NCBI RefSeq assembly: GCF_900541605.1
Contig: NZ_UQKJ01000011.1
Span: 1-32,295, forward strand
DNA length: 32,295 nucleotides
Reading direction: 5' to 3'
From: an uncultured Dialister sp.
GTDB lineage: Bacteria > Bacillota > Negativicutes > Veillonellales > Dialisteraceae
Positions 14,991 to 24,242 of the stretch are shown one piece after another. The notes below the pieces were generated by a model. It worked only from the letters and a program-made list of their open reading frames with translations. It ran no database searches and was not told where the DNA came from. The position numbers and the translations under genes were made by a program. Numbering within the stretch: position 1 is the stretch's first letter; each line of letters starts with the position of its first letter.

Positions 14991-17900
14991 TCATTCTTTG
15001 TCTCTCATTTCCGGCTTTTCCACTTCTATGGCCTTTCCGTAGGTGAAGGACCAGAGGTAGAGGTGGGATACCGGTTTGCCCAAGAGTTTTTCAGCGGCTT
15101 CGCCGTAGACCTGGAGCTGGATTTTGTAGTGGTTCTTCAGTTCTTCTTCGGTCATGGTGTGGTCTGTCTTGTAGTCGATGATGAGGAAGTCTTTGTCGAA
15201 TTCCAGAAGGCAGTCCATGACGCCCTGGAGGAAGATCTTTTCTCCCTCTTCGCAGTCCGGATAGAAGGAGCGGGCGGGGAGGAGGATGGAGAAGGGCATT
15301 TCTTTTTTGATGTCTTTGGCTTCTTTCATTTTTTCCGCCAGTGGGCCCTTGGCGAAGGTGAGGAGGGCCTGTATGGGATTGTTCCGTTTCCTGTGGGAGA
15401 GGAGGATGGAGCCTTCTTCTTTGGTGAAGATTTTATCCTGTACCAGCTGCTCCAGGGCGGCGCGGATGGCGTCTTCCGAAGGGGGAAGCTTGGTGAAATC
15501 GAGCATTTCCATGGCTTTGTGCATGAGGGTACCGAAGGAGGTGCCCTCATATTTTTCTTCTTCTCCGGAGAGAAAGGCTGGCGGCTGGGCGTAGTCGGCA
15601 GAGAGGCTTTCTTTTTCATCTCCTGCCAGGATGGCGGAGGCTTCCGGCGGTTCGTCGCTGGCAGCGTATTCCGCTAGTTCCCGGAGGTGGACGGCGGCGG
15701 TGGCGGTGAGTTTGGCCGGTGTATTCACGGCGCCGGAATGGCTGTAGGTCCAGGTGAGCTGGCGGTCCATCCAGTCCGGCCAGCTTTTCGGCAGGTGGGA
15801 GAGGAAGGCGGCCAGCCGGTCTTCGTCCTTCTTCTCTTCCATTTTGGGAAGCATTGCTTTTTCTCCCTCTGCCCGGAGACTGGCTTTTTCTTCTTCGATG
15901 AGGAGATCTTCCTGTTTTGTGTCGGTGAAGCGGAAGAAGGAGTGGTCGGACGGGGCATCGTCCCGGTAGGAGGGCACTCTCTTTGCTGTTTCCCAGGCTG
16001 CTTTCATGGTACGGTGCCGGAGGGCAGCGGGCATGATCCAGTCCAGGTAGCATTTGCCGTTGGCCGCGATATGACTGGGGAGGGGAGACACCAGGGTTCC
16101 CTCATCGGCGGTGGCCAGGGAGGCAGTCCAGCCGTCGAGGTCTTTGGACAGGTCCTTACAGGTGCCTACAATAAAGAGCTTATCCCGGGCCCTGGTCATG
16201 GCCACGTAGAGGAGCCGGGCTTCTTCGGCCAGGCTTTCCGCCTTTGATGCTTCTTTCACGGAGCACCAGTACAGGCTGGGCCAGCGGACCCGGTGTTTTT
16301 TGTCGTAGTACTGGATGCCGAGACCCAGTGTCTTGTGGCAGATGGCGGTCTGCTGGGTATCCCTGAGGTTGAAGCCTTTTTTCGTATCCGCCAGGAAGAC
16401 TACCGGAAATTCGAGGCCCTTGCTCTTGTGGATGGTCATGATGTGGACAGCATCGGCCATGGCATTGGTGGAGACGGATTTGAATTCCCGGTCTTCTTTG
16501 TGAAGTTTGGACAGGTAGTCCAGGAAGGAATAGAGACCGCTGCTGGGGGTGCTGTCCCGGGCGAGGGCGAGCTGGTAGAAGGCAAGTACGTGATTTACCC
16601 GCCACTCGCCGCCGGGAAGGCCGGAGAGCCAGGTGAGGTATTCGGTGTCCGTGAGAATTCTCCGAAGGAGGGGGGCCGTGCCGTCCTGCATGGCTTCTTC
16701 CCGCCATGTTTTGAAGAACGCAAGGAAATGGCGGAGCTTCTCTTCTTTTTCTTCCGAAAGTACACCGGGAAGGGGGAGAACGGTCCAGAGGTGGGGCTGT
16801 TTTTCCTCTTCCTGCCTGAGGTGGAGGAGAGTGAGGTCCTTCTCATCGAGGCCCACAAAGAAGGAACGGAGTACGGCTGCCGCTGCCAGGTCCTGGAGCG
16901 GGTTGTCCAGAAGTTTCAGCAGGGCCCAGAGAATTTCCACATCCCCGTTCTTCATGAAGTCCTCTTCCTTGTCGGAAATGGCAGGGATGCCGTTTTCTTC
17001 CAGTACCTTCATGAGGACAGGCCCTTTTCCTGCAATGGAACGGAGGAGAATCACCATGTCTCCGTACCGGGCGGGTCGGAAGGCACCGCTTTTTTCCATC
17101 ATCGTTCCATGGTCCATGATTTCGTGAATTCTTTTGGCAATGAGCCGGCCTTCGAGCATGATTTTTTCCATATCCTTCAGCTCATCCGGCGCATTTCCTT
17201 CTTTGATGCCTGCTTGGTCGATGAGTTCGATGGAAACGGAGCCGCCGGCATAGCTGTCGGGCCTTGGCTCTTCGTGGCGGCCGGCGTAGAGGGCTTCGGC
17301 ATCGCCGTAGTCCAGTTCCAGGGTATCCCGGGTCATGATCTGCCGGAAAATGAAATTGATGGAAGACAGGATGGCGGCATCGCTTCGGAAATTGCGGTTC
17401 AGGTCGATGCGATGGGAGGGACTGTCTTTGTCCGAGGAAAAATGAAGGTACTTATCCATGAAAATGGTGGGGTCCGCCTGCCGGAAGCGGTAGATGCTCT
17501 GCTTGAGGTCGCCCACCATGAACCGATTCTTTCCGTTGGATACGAGGGCGGTAATCAGCTCCTGGACCCCATTGGTATCCTGGTATTCGTCGATCATGAC
17601 TTCCTTGTATTTCCGGCGGATAGAAAGGGCCGCTTCCGAAGGGAAGAGGGCTGCCTTCTCCGGCGTGAAGTCCGGGTTCTCCCGGTCCACCAGGATGTCC
17701 AGGGCATAGTGCTCCATATCGTTGAAGTCCATGAGGCCTTCCTGCTTTTTCCGCTCTTTCAGGGCTTTTGCAAAGTCCAGGGCCAGGCGGGAAAGGACGG
17801 TGACCACCGGCAGCATGGCGGCGGTTTCCGAAATCCACTGGGACTCCGGTACTTGGGTAAAAGGGGCAATTTCTTTTGTCCAGGTATCTTTTGCACTCTT

Positions 17901-18863
17901 GCGGAGGTCGCTGATGGCCATGGCATCGGCGGAATTCGTAAAGTCGCTGGTTTTAGCGTAATGGAAAGCAGCGGCCTGTTTGGGCTTCATGGTGCTCATT
18001 CGGGCAAATGAAAAGGAGGGGAGGTGGAACCAGTCTTTCCAGGTCTTTGCGGAAGAGACCATGGAAAAGAAGGAGTATTCATTGCTGAGTTGCTCGCCAT
18101 ACACCGCCTCTGCCGCTTTATTCCGGTCCATGATGGCAAACATCTGCCGGTAGCTGTCAGCGATTTTTCGGGAAAGGGAGATGAGGTGATCCAGCACCGG
18201 CCGGTCCCAGGGGAGGTCGTCCATGGACGCGCCTTCCGGGATACGGTACCGGTCGGGAAGATGGGAGAGCCAGTCCTCCGGGAAGGGGAGGGAGCAGGAA
18301 AAGTGGTAAATCTTTGCCACCATCTGCTTTAATATCCGGTCCTGGTAGCGGTCGGCAAAGAGGTCCACGGTGTCCAAAAAATCCGGATTTCCCTGGGCAT
18401 ACCACTTTTCCAGGACCTCCGACAGCACCTCTTCTTCCAAAAGGAATTCCTCATTCTCGTCGGACAGGATCCGCACTTTCGGGTCCAGGTCCAGGAGGTA
18501 GAAATACTGGCGGATAATGGACTGGAAATAGGAGTCCAGCGTGGAAATCTGGGCGCTTCCCAGGAGGGAGACCTGCTTTTCCAGATGGTGGATACGGGGC
18601 TCGTCATCGGCTTCGTCCGCCTTTTTCAGGGCATCGGACAGGGCTTTTGATACCCGGGCCTTCATTTCGCTGGCAGCAGCCTTTGTGAAGGTGAGGACCA
18701 GGAGCTCATTGATGTCCGTATGGCTCTTTGGGTTTTCCACGAGCCGAATGATGCGCTCCGTGAGGACCGCCGTCTTTCCGCTGCCCGCTGCGGCGGAGAG
18801 GAGGAGGTTCTGCCCCCGGGCATCCAAGGCTTCTTCCTGTTCTTTTGTCCAGTGGTTACTCAT
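14991..18863 (-). CDS. addA: ATP-dependent helicase/nuclease subunit A (AddA)
   Basis: AddA is the motor and one nuclease of the AddAB complex, which resects double-strand DNA ends for RecA. The 1290-residue protein has UvrD-type helicase motifs: Walker A SAAAGSGKTAVL (residues 23-34), motif II MIDEYQDTN with Asp425-Glu426, and motif VI LLYVAMTRARDKL. Its carboxyl PD-(D/E)XK nuclease has IIDYKTD with Asp1230 and Lys1232. The length fits the family (about 1230-1290). I start it at MSNHWTKEQEEAL (18863), which has GGAGG at good spacing, not at an in-frame ATG at 18887. The chosen start overlaps the addB stop by eight bases, which supports coupled translation. Confidence 0.95.
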   Translation of the reverse strand: MSNHWTKEQEEALDARGQNLLLSAAAGSGKTAVLTERIIRLVENPKSHTDINELLVLTFTKAAASEMKARVSKALSDALKKADEADDEPRIHHLEKQVSLLGSAQISTLDSYFQSIIRQYFYLLDLDPKVRILSDENEEFLLEEEVLSEVLEKWYAQGNPDFLDTVDLFADRYQDRILKQMVAKIYHFSCSLPFPEDWLSHLPDRYRIPEGASMDDLPWDRPVLDHLISLSRKIADSYRQMFAIMDRNKAAEAVYGEQLSNEYSFFSMVSSAKTWKDWFHLPSFSFARMSTMKPKQAAAFHYAKTSDFTNSADAMAISDLRKSAKDTWTKEIAPFTQVPESQWISETAAMLPVVTVLSRLALDFAKALKERKKQEGLMDFNDMEHYALDILVDRENPDFTPEKAALFPSEAALSIRRKYKEVMIDEYQDTNGVQELITALVSNGKNRFMVGDLKQSIYRFRQADPTIFMDKYLHFSSDKDSPSHRIDLNRNFRSDAAILSSINFIFRQIMTRDTLELDYGDAEALYAGRHEEPRPDSYAGGSVSIELIDQAGIKEGNAPDELKDMEKIMLEGRLIAKRIHEIMDHGTMMEKSGAFRPARYGDMVILLRSIAGKGPVLMKVLEENGIPAISDKEEDFMKNGDVEILWALLKLLDNPLQDLAAAAVLRSFFVGLDEKDLTLLHLRQEEEKQPHLWTVLPLPGVLSEEKEEKLRHFLAFFKTWREEAMQDGTAPLLRRILTDTEYLTWLSGLPGGEWRVNHVLAFYQLALARDSTPSSGLYSFLDYLSKLHKEDREFKSVSTNAMADAVHIMTIHKSKGLEFPVVFLADTKKGFNLRDTQQTAICHKTLGLGIQYYDKKHRVRWPSLYWCSVKEASKAESLAEEARLLYVAMTRARDKLFIVGTCKDLSKDLDGWTASLATADEGTLVSPLPSHIAANGKCYLDWIMPAALRHRTMKAAWETAKRVPSYRDDAPSDHSFFRFTDTKQEDLLIEEEKASLRAEGEKAMLPKMEEKKDEDRLAAFLSHLPKSWPDWMDRQLTWTYSHSGAVNTPAKLTATAAVHLRELAEYAASDEPPEASAILAGDEKESLSADYAQPPAFLSGEEEKYEGTSFGTLMHKAMEMLDFTKLPPSEDAIRAALEQLVQDKIFTKEEGSILLSHRKRNNPIQALLTFAKGPLAEKMKEAKDIKKEMPFSILLPARSFYPDCEEGEKIFLQGVMDCLLEFDKDFLIIDYKTDHTMTEEELKNHYKIQLQVYGEAAEKLLGKPVSHLYLWSFTYGKAIEVEKPEMRDKE

Positions 18864-21800
18864 GGTGTTCCTCCTTTTCATTGGCAAGTTCAGCCAGGTT
18901 TTTCTTTAAGTCCTTATTTGGGGGGAGATGAATGTATTCATACCCTTCCCCCTCCGCCTTTGGGTCGAAGTGGCAGATGCTGTGGTAGGGGCACCAGGTA
19001 CAGGGAATCTTATTATTGTAATTGACCGGCCTGATTTCGATGTGCCCCTCTTCCATGGATCTATAGATTTTCAGAAGGTTTTTCTTAACAATGGTGAGAA
19101 GGTTTTTGAAATCTTCCTCCGAAAGGAGGGAAGTGGAAGAGGAGAGGCTCCCGTCTTTCTTGAATTTCAGGGGAAGAATGGAATCATCGGTGCCCACGGC
19201 ACTGTCCAGTGATTTTACCACGTCCGGGTCATCCAGAATCCAGCCGGAACCGCTCTCTTTATCCGGAAGCGGCGGCTGGCTGCCCGGTGGGACGGCGGCC
19301 ATATTTTTCACGTCACCGGACAGGTAGATGCACATGAGGGCTGCCGGCAGGAGGCCGCCTTTCCCCTCTTCCTCCACAGCCAGGAGGTAGGTGAGGAGCT
19401 GCAGCTTCAGCCCGGCCACCACTTCCTGCAGTGTGGCCACGGGGGTGCCGGTTTTGTAGTCATAGATGGCAGCGGCACGACCGTCCATGTCGATGCGGTC
19501 GATTTTCCCTTTCAGGGTGAACGTATCCGTATCTCCGGCAATGTGGAGGTAGAATTCCTTTTCCAGGGCCTTCGTATCGAACCGGCTGTTTCGGCTCCAT
19601 TTCCGGAGGGACCGGAGGGATCGGCGGAAAGTCTCATTCAGCGCCCGCTCCGTATATCGGGAAGCGCCATCAGCATGGAGGGCGCCGTAGTGAATCTTTT
19701 TAGACAGGACGCTTGCAATTTCTCCGGAAATCTTCTCGATATCCTCATCCGTGGCATCCCGCCACTGCCGGTTTTCTTTTCCCAGCCGGCTGCCGAACTG
19801 GTGGAGTCCGGCATGAAGGTAGTTGCCGAAGTCCAAAGGTTCCATGTCCCCTTCATCCCGCTTGTCGATGTGGAGGCCGTACTGCACAAAGTAGGCAAAG
19901 GGACAGCGGCGGTAGTTTTCAAACCGGGTGACGGAACCGAAGAAACGGCCCTGGGGTTTGAAGAGCCGGGCCGCCAGGTCCCGGGGAAGCGGAGCAGCGT
20001 CGTTCTTATAGTAGAAACCGGTGAGGGCCTGGTCTAGGGATTCCCCGTATCCCTTCGCCTTCGCCCAGGATGCCAGCTGGGCCCAGGGAGAAGTGGGGGC
20101 AGGAATTTCCCGGCGGAGAATGGAAGGCAGGAGGGACAGGGCCTGCTTCGGATTGGCGAAGAAGGAGTGGTCACTTTCCCGGTCCGAGGGGGAAAGAAAA
20201 ATGGATTCCGAAGCATAGCCCAGATGGGCCAGCTGGGAAACGAGGAAGGAGGGCTCCGTATCATTATGGTCGTCATTCACGGAGGGCATAGTGATGTAGA
20301 GGGCCCGGCGAGCGCGGGTGAGGGCCAGGTACACGAAGAACTGCTCCTTGTGCACTTCCTCCAGCAGGTCCGTACCGAAGATAAGGCGGCTGTCCCGGTA
20401 GATTTTCTGCTTTTCCGATTCCGTGAAGAAGCCGCCTTCCTCGATGCGTTTCGGAAATTCCCCTTCTATGGCGCCGGGGATGAAGACTGCCTCCGCCTCC
20501 ATACCATAGCCCCGGTCCATGCCGGTCACCGTCACGTGGTCCAGGGTAGGGGGAATGGTGGAATAGGTGAGGGAAGAGAGGCCATCTTCGAAGAGGGAAC
20601 GGAAATCTTTGGCCCCGGTCTCCTCGTTTCCGGCGGCGTGGACAATTTCGTCCAGAAGGGTAAGAATTTTTTTCCACACCTGCAGGTTCGGCCGGAGGTT
20701 GGTCCGGAGTTCTTCTTTTTCATCCAGCCTTTCCATGGTTTCCGGTATTTTTTCGTCCACCAGCCACTGGTAGAGAATCCGGCAGCGGTCTTTCGGGAGG
20801 GGAGAGGCTTTCCATTGGTCCACCAGGGGATCCAGCATGGAAGTAAGCCGCGTCCGCCAGCCATTGGCTTCAGCAAGGACCTGCTTTTCCCCCTCCGTCA
20901 GGGCGGGCAGGGGACCATCGAGCTCCCGGTATTCCCGGAATACCCACTCTTCGTGATACTGGGAGGGCCGGATACCGTGGGAGAGGACGTAATTTTCGAG
21001 GCGGTCCACATCGTCCTCCGGCCATTGGGGCAGGAGGAATGTTTTCAGCAGGCGGAAAAGAGTCTCCCGCTGCCAGCCGCTCCCTTTATGCAGGGATTCG
21101 GCGGTGAGAAAACGGAGAAGGCTGCTGATGAGTACCACCAGGGGATGGCTGTTCATGGGATGCTTCCTGTCGATGAAGCCCGGGATTTCATAGCGTCGGA
21201 AGGACCGCTCGAAGAGGTTCCCGTAGTCATCGGGATTCCGGATGAGCACCAGGATGTCCCGGTACCGGAAATGGCTGTCCCGGACGAGGGAGAGAATGCG
21301 GCGGGAAATGTAGTCCACCTCCTCCGCCTTATGGGCGGCCCGGATGAGATGGAGCCCCTCTGCCGCGGAGGAGGGGCCTTTTTTATCCAAAGGAGAAGGT
21401 ATCGGGCGGCGGTTGAAGAAATGCCGGGCTATAGCAGCCAGCTGGGGAGAGGTAAAACGGCAGTCTTCGGTGAGAAGGGTGGAAGAGGAGGCGCCTTCCT
21501 GTCGGGAAAGGAGACTGAAAAGCTGCCAGGGCCGTGCAAAGTTCGGATTTTCGACAGCCTCTTCGGGCTTATCCATCTGAAGGGTCATGGTGACTTCTTT
21601 GGCCGTATGGACCAGGGCGGACACAATGCGGATCTTCTGGGGAGCCATGCCGTTGAATCCGTCGATCCAGACCCGGGAGGACCGGAGGGTGGGGGATTTT
21701 GGAATTTCCCTTGCCAGCAGGTCAAAGAGACTGCCTTCGTAGGAAAAGTGGTCCTTCAGGTACCGGTGGTATGCGCCGTAGAGGAGGGAGAGATCCGCCA

Positions 21801-22263
21801 TTTTCCGGCCCAGCGGTGTGTCCCCCTGGGCTTCGGCGGCATGGGCCATGTCCTTTTCCGATACGCAGAACATGTCGAGCTGGTGGAAGAAACGGGTGAG
21901 CTCTTCCGAGAAATGGGGATGGGAGGCTGCTTTCATTACCATCCGGAGCTCTCCCTTATGCTCTTCCATGAGTCGGCGGATGATGATCTGCTGCCCTAAG
22001 GGGGACAGGGCGTCGCTCACGGGGGAATGGAGTTCCTGGAAGACCCGGTACGCCAGGCGCGAGAAACCGCACACCGTCACATCGGTGAATCCTTCTCCGG
22101 GAAAAGATTTTGCCAGTTCGTATTCCGCTGTGTAGGTTCCCTGGTCCGGAACCAGGAGAAAGGCTTTCCTTCCTGTATCGCCCAGCACGTAGTCCCGGAT
22201 TTCCCTGCATACCCGGCTTGTCTTGCCGGTTCCTGCCCGGCCCAGAATGAAATGAAGTCCCAT
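18856..22263 (-). CDS. addB: ATP-dependent helicase/nuclease subunit B (AddB)
   Basis: AddB is the second subunit of the AddAB end-resection machine; it recognises Chi-like sites and cuts the other strand. The 1135-residue protein has an intact Walker A (GRAGTGKTS, residues 8-16) and a PD-(D/E)XK nuclease with YDYKTGTP. The four iron-sulfur cysteines are Cys787 in RRCPFAYF and Cys1088, Cys1091 and Cys1097 in CTWCPYHSIC (C-x2-C-x5-C). Two ATGs lie six bases apart: the first (22269) is only 1-2 bases from GGAGGA, the second (22263) is 8 from it, so I take MGLHFILGRAG as the start. A TATAAT on the minus strand at 22294-22299 is the likely -10. Confidence 0.95.
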   Translation of the reverse strand: MGLHFILGRAGTGKTSRVCREIRDYVLGDTGRKAFLLVPDQGTYTAEYELAKSFPGEGFTDVTVCGFSRLAYRVFQELHSPVSDALSPLGQQIIIRRLMEEHKGELRMVMKAASHPHFSEELTRFFHQLDMFCVSEKDMAHAAEAQGDTPLGRKMADLSLLYGAYHRYLKDHFSYEGSLFDLLAREIPKSPTLRSSRVWIDGFNGMAPQKIRIVSALVHTAKEVTMTLQMDKPEEAVENPNFARPWQLFSLLSRQEGASSSTLLTEDCRFTSPQLAAIARHFFNRRPIPSPLDKKGPSSAAEGLHLIRAAHKAEEVDYISRRILSLVRDSHFRYRDILVLIRNPDDYGNLFERSFRRYEIPGFIDRKHPMNSHPLVVLISSLLRFLTAESLHKGSGWQRETLFRLLKTFLLPQWPEDDVDRLENYVLSHGIRPSQYHEEWVFREYRELDGPLPALTEGEKQVLAEANGWRTRLTSMLDPLVDQWKASPLPKDRCRILYQWLVDEKIPETMERLDEKEELRTNLRPNLQVWKKILTLLDEIVHAAGNEETGAKDFRSLFEDGLSSLTYSTIPPTLDHVTVTGMDRGYGMEAEAVFIPGAIEGEFPKRIEEGGFFTESEKQKIYRDSRLIFGTDLLEEVHKEQFFVYLALTRARRALYITMPSVNDDHNDTEPSFLVSQLAHLGYASESIFLSPSDRESDHSFFANPKQALSLLPSILRREIPAPTSPWAQLASWAKAKGYGESLDQALTGFYYKNDAAPLPRDLAARLFKPQGRFFGSVTRFENYRRCPFAYFVQYGLHIDKRDEGDMEPLDFGNYLHAGLHQFGSRLGKENRQWRDATDEDIEKISGEIASVLSKKIHYGALHADGASRYTERALNETFRRSLRSLRKWSRNSRFDTKALEKEFYLHIAGDTDTFTLKGKIDRIDMDGRAAAIYDYKTGTPVATLQEVVAGLKLQLLTYLLAVEEEGKGGLLPAALMCIYLSGDVKNMAAVPPGSQPPLPDKESGSGWILDDPDVVKSLDSAVGTDDSILPLKFKKDGSLSSSTSLLSEEDFKNLLTIVKKNLLKIYRSMEEGHIEIRPVNYNNKIPCTWCPYHSICHFDPKAEGEGYEYIHLPPNKDLKKNLAELANEKEEHHE

Positions 22264-22293
22264 GGTCATGTCCTCCTTCGTTTTGTTGTATTC

Positions 22294-22299
22294 ATTATA
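22294..22299 (-). promoter_or_regulatory. Candidate -10 element for addBA
   Basis: TATAAT on the minus strand, 31 bases upstream of the chosen addB start; no good -35 is seen. Confidence 0.4.
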
Positions 22300-22368
22300 C
22301 TATGGGAAAGGACAGAACGTGACAGGAGAGATGTGTCAGCGCGCGGACAAACGGATGGCAGAGCTGAT

Positions 22369-22742
22369 GGAAGGTGGCTGAAGGGGAACGCCCTGCGGGC
22401 GAGGTGACTCAAGGGAAACGGGCTTCGCCCGAGGTGACGGTGTGCCGCATTAAATAAAGGACGGCACAATTTTATATCCAGCGGCTGCGCCGCATCCATT
22501 CTGCGATTTTGACGCAGGCCGTTTGGCTTACAAGGAAGGCACTTTTATGGGCAGGCTAAGCACCATATTTATACCAAACTTGAAAGTCTTATGCGGAACT
22601 TTCATCTATAAGGGCATGCATGCTTACGGGGTATATAAAAATGGCGGCGCTATATGAATTGTGCGCCGCCACCTTCCCCTTGCCCGCAGGGCATTTCCCC
22701 TCAGTCACTTCGCCGCAGGCGTTACCCTTCAGCCACCTTCCC
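22369..22742. repeat. Inverted-repeat island derived from the dispersed repeat tail
   Basis: The left arm (from 22369, GGAAGGTGGCTGAAGGGGAA and onward to about 22432) and the right arm (about 22680-22742, ending GCCACCTTCC) are imperfect inverted copies of the repeat tail (GCCCTGCGGGC hairpin, GGTGACT, AAGGG). About 245 bases lie between them, including another GCGGC-TGC-GCCGC mini hairpin, the structured element at 22521-22604 and a GGCGGCGC/GCGCCGCC-like pair near 22643-22671. No gene is supported between addB and the next CDS. Confidence 0.6.
22521..22604 (+). ncRNA. Candidate structured RNA element, copy B
   Basis: On the plus strand, GTTTGG (22521-22526) pairs with CCAAAC (22574-22579) around the core GGAAGGCACTTTTATGGGCAG (positions 22534-22554). 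A second hairpin TGAAAGT/ACTTTCA (22581-22587 with 22598-22604) carries a loop with TATGCGGA. The core agrees with copy A at 17 of 21 positions, while stems differ in a compensatory way at about six base pairs. The enclosed first hairpin is 59 nt in both copies. It lies about 220 bases before an MFS gene. Function unknown. Confidence 0.45.
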
Positions 22743-22822
22743 ATGCCCATCCAAAGCATCACCTCTAAATCTGCCCATCTGTGATACAATAAATGTACTT
22801 GTTTTTACAGAAAGGCGGCACT

Positions 22823-24001
22823 ATGGCGCAGGCGAAAATTTGGACTCGGGAATTCCTGGGCATGGGCATGACCAATTTCTTCTATTTCATGTCCCAGTAT
22901 ATTCTGATCGCATCCCTTCCGGTCTTCATTATGGATGACCTGGGGAAGGGGCAGTGGGAGGCAGGCATGGCTATGACCTGTTTCCAGATTGGCACGGTGG
23001 CATGCCGTCCCCTGGCGGGGCGCATCATTGATGGGGTGAATAAACAGAAACTTCTCTTCCTGGCATCCGCTGTATTCTTCCTGGTGATGGCGGGCTTTTA
23101 CTTCGCCTCAAGCCTTCACATGGTGTGGGGCCTCCGGCTGGTGCATGGTATCGTCTTTGCCCTGGGCACCACGGCGTCTGCCACCATGGCGGCCCTGGTG
23201 CTGCCGAAAAGCCGGAAGGGGGAAGGCATCGGCTATTTCGCGGTGAGCGGAAACCTGGCCATGGTCATCGGGCCCCTGGTGGGACTTCTGATCATTGATT
23301 TTCTGGGGCCCCGGCCGCTGTTCATTTTCCTGGCACTCCTGGCCCTGGGGGCTATTTATGGAGGAAATGGGAAGAAGCTGCCTGATGCTGTCATCCTTCC
23401 TTCGGGGAAACGGAAACAGGGCTTTCATTTTTCCGACTTCTTTGAAAAGAAAGCTCTTCCCTCGGTTATCCTTGGTGGCCTCGTTTTCTTCGCCTATGGC
23501 GGTGTGCTGACGTTCATTCCCATGTATACCCGGGCCCTCCAGCTTTCTTCCTTTACCAGCCTGTTCTTTCTGGTCTTTGCCCTGGTCATCGTGGTGACCC
23601 GTCCTTTTGTGGGATATCTTTTTGACCACCATGGCCCTGATGCCACGGTGTATCCGGGATTTGCCTTCTTCTGCATCGGATTTATCCTCTTCAGTCAGGT
23701 GGGAGGGTTGCCGCTGCTGCTCCTGTCTGCCGGGATCCTTGGCATCGGCTTCGGTGCCCTGGCACCGGCGTTCCAGACGCTGGCTGTCCAGAGCGCGCCA
23801 CCTTCCCGGGCCGGGGTGGCTACGTCCACCTATTTCTGGTCCCTCGATATTTCCGTGGGCCTGGCAGCGGCGGTGCTGGGAGTGGTATCCGATGCCCTGG
23901 GCTATCCTTTCATGTATGGGGTGGTCTGCCTGGCATCGGCACTTCTGGGACTTGTGTATTACTTCTTCTGGCGAAGAAGCGGGAAGAGGGCAGGAACCTA
24001 A
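22823..24001 (+). CDS. MFS transporter (drug/metabolite efflux-like)
   Basis: The 392-residue protein has about 12 transmembrane helices and the MFS loop 2-3 pattern in reduced form (CRPLAGRIIDGVNKQKLL), with a similar repeat in the second half (TRPFVGYLFDHHGPDATV). The architecture is that of 12-helix MFS_1 exporters in Firmicutes, so efflux of a small molecule is the best guess; the substrate is unknown. I start it at MAQAKIWTREF (22823), with AAAGGCGG before it, instead of an in-frame ATG at 22793 that lacks a ribosome binding site. TACAAT at 22785-22790 may be the -10. No terminator with a T tract follows directly. Confidence 0.82.
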   Translation: MAQAKIWTREFLGMGMTNFFYFMSQYILIASLPVFIMDDLGKGQWEAGMAMTCFQIGTVACRPLAGRIIDGVNKQKLLFLASAVFFLVMAGFYFASSLHMVWGLRLVHGIVFALGTTASATMAALVLPKSRKGEGIGYFAVSGNLAMVIGPLVGLLIIDFLGPRPLFIFLALLALGAIYGGNGKKLPDAVILPSGKRKQGFHFSDFFEKKALPSVILGGLVFFAYGGVLTFIPMYTRALQLSSFTSLFFLVFALVIVVTRPFVGYLFDHHGPDATVYPGFAFFCIGFILFSQVGGLPLLLLSAGILGIGFGALAPAFQTLAVQSAPPSRAGVATSTYFWSLDISVGLAAAVLGVVSDALGYPFMYGVVCLASALLGLVYYFFWRRSGKRAGT

Positions 24002-24005
24002 AGCC

Positions 24006-24165
24006 TAGGAAAAGTCAGGAATGAGGCGTTAGTGGCGGCGGCGTACAGATGGGAAGCTCCGCTTTATAACGAAAACGCAGTTAATGGCTCAATGCAAAAA
24101 TATCAAAAGCGGCGCTTTGTAATTTGATGCGCCGCACATTCATTCCTGATTAATTTTCTCCATGG
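24006..24165. repeat. Remnant of the dispersed repeat, copy 6
   Basis: AAAAGTCAGGAATGAGG with a GGCGGCGGCG block at the left faces CGCCGCACATTCATTCCTGATTAATTTT at the right in inverted orientation. Inside is GCGGCGC/GCGCCGC (about 24112-24138), which on the minus strand is followed by T tracts. This looks like two facing, eroded repeat ends after the MFS gene. Confidence 0.5.
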
Positions 24166-24207
24166 CTTGAGGTACACACTTTTTCTCAAAAAAATTCAAA
24201 AAAGTGC

Positions 24208-24236
24208 TTGACAGGATGGAGAAGGGGGATTATGAT
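24208..24236 (+). promoter_or_regulatory. Strong promoter of the T-box leader
   Basis: TTGACA at 24208-24213 and TATGAT at 24231-24236 are exactly 17 bp apart, so transcription should begin near 24243. Confidence 0.85.
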
Positions 24237-24242
24237 ATACAC

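Noticed and set aside
14695..14994. A 99-codon minus-strand frame across the repeat and copy A of the structured element
   Set aside because: The peptide is not preserved in copy B although the RNA pairing is, so the signal is better explained by structure.
16293..18011. A 572-codon plus-strand frame opposite addA
   Set aside because: Lies fully opposite conserved AddA motifs and has low-complexity antisense composition.
20167..21999. A 610-codon plus-strand frame opposite addB
   Set aside because: Lies fully opposite AddB and has no ribosome binding site or family pattern.
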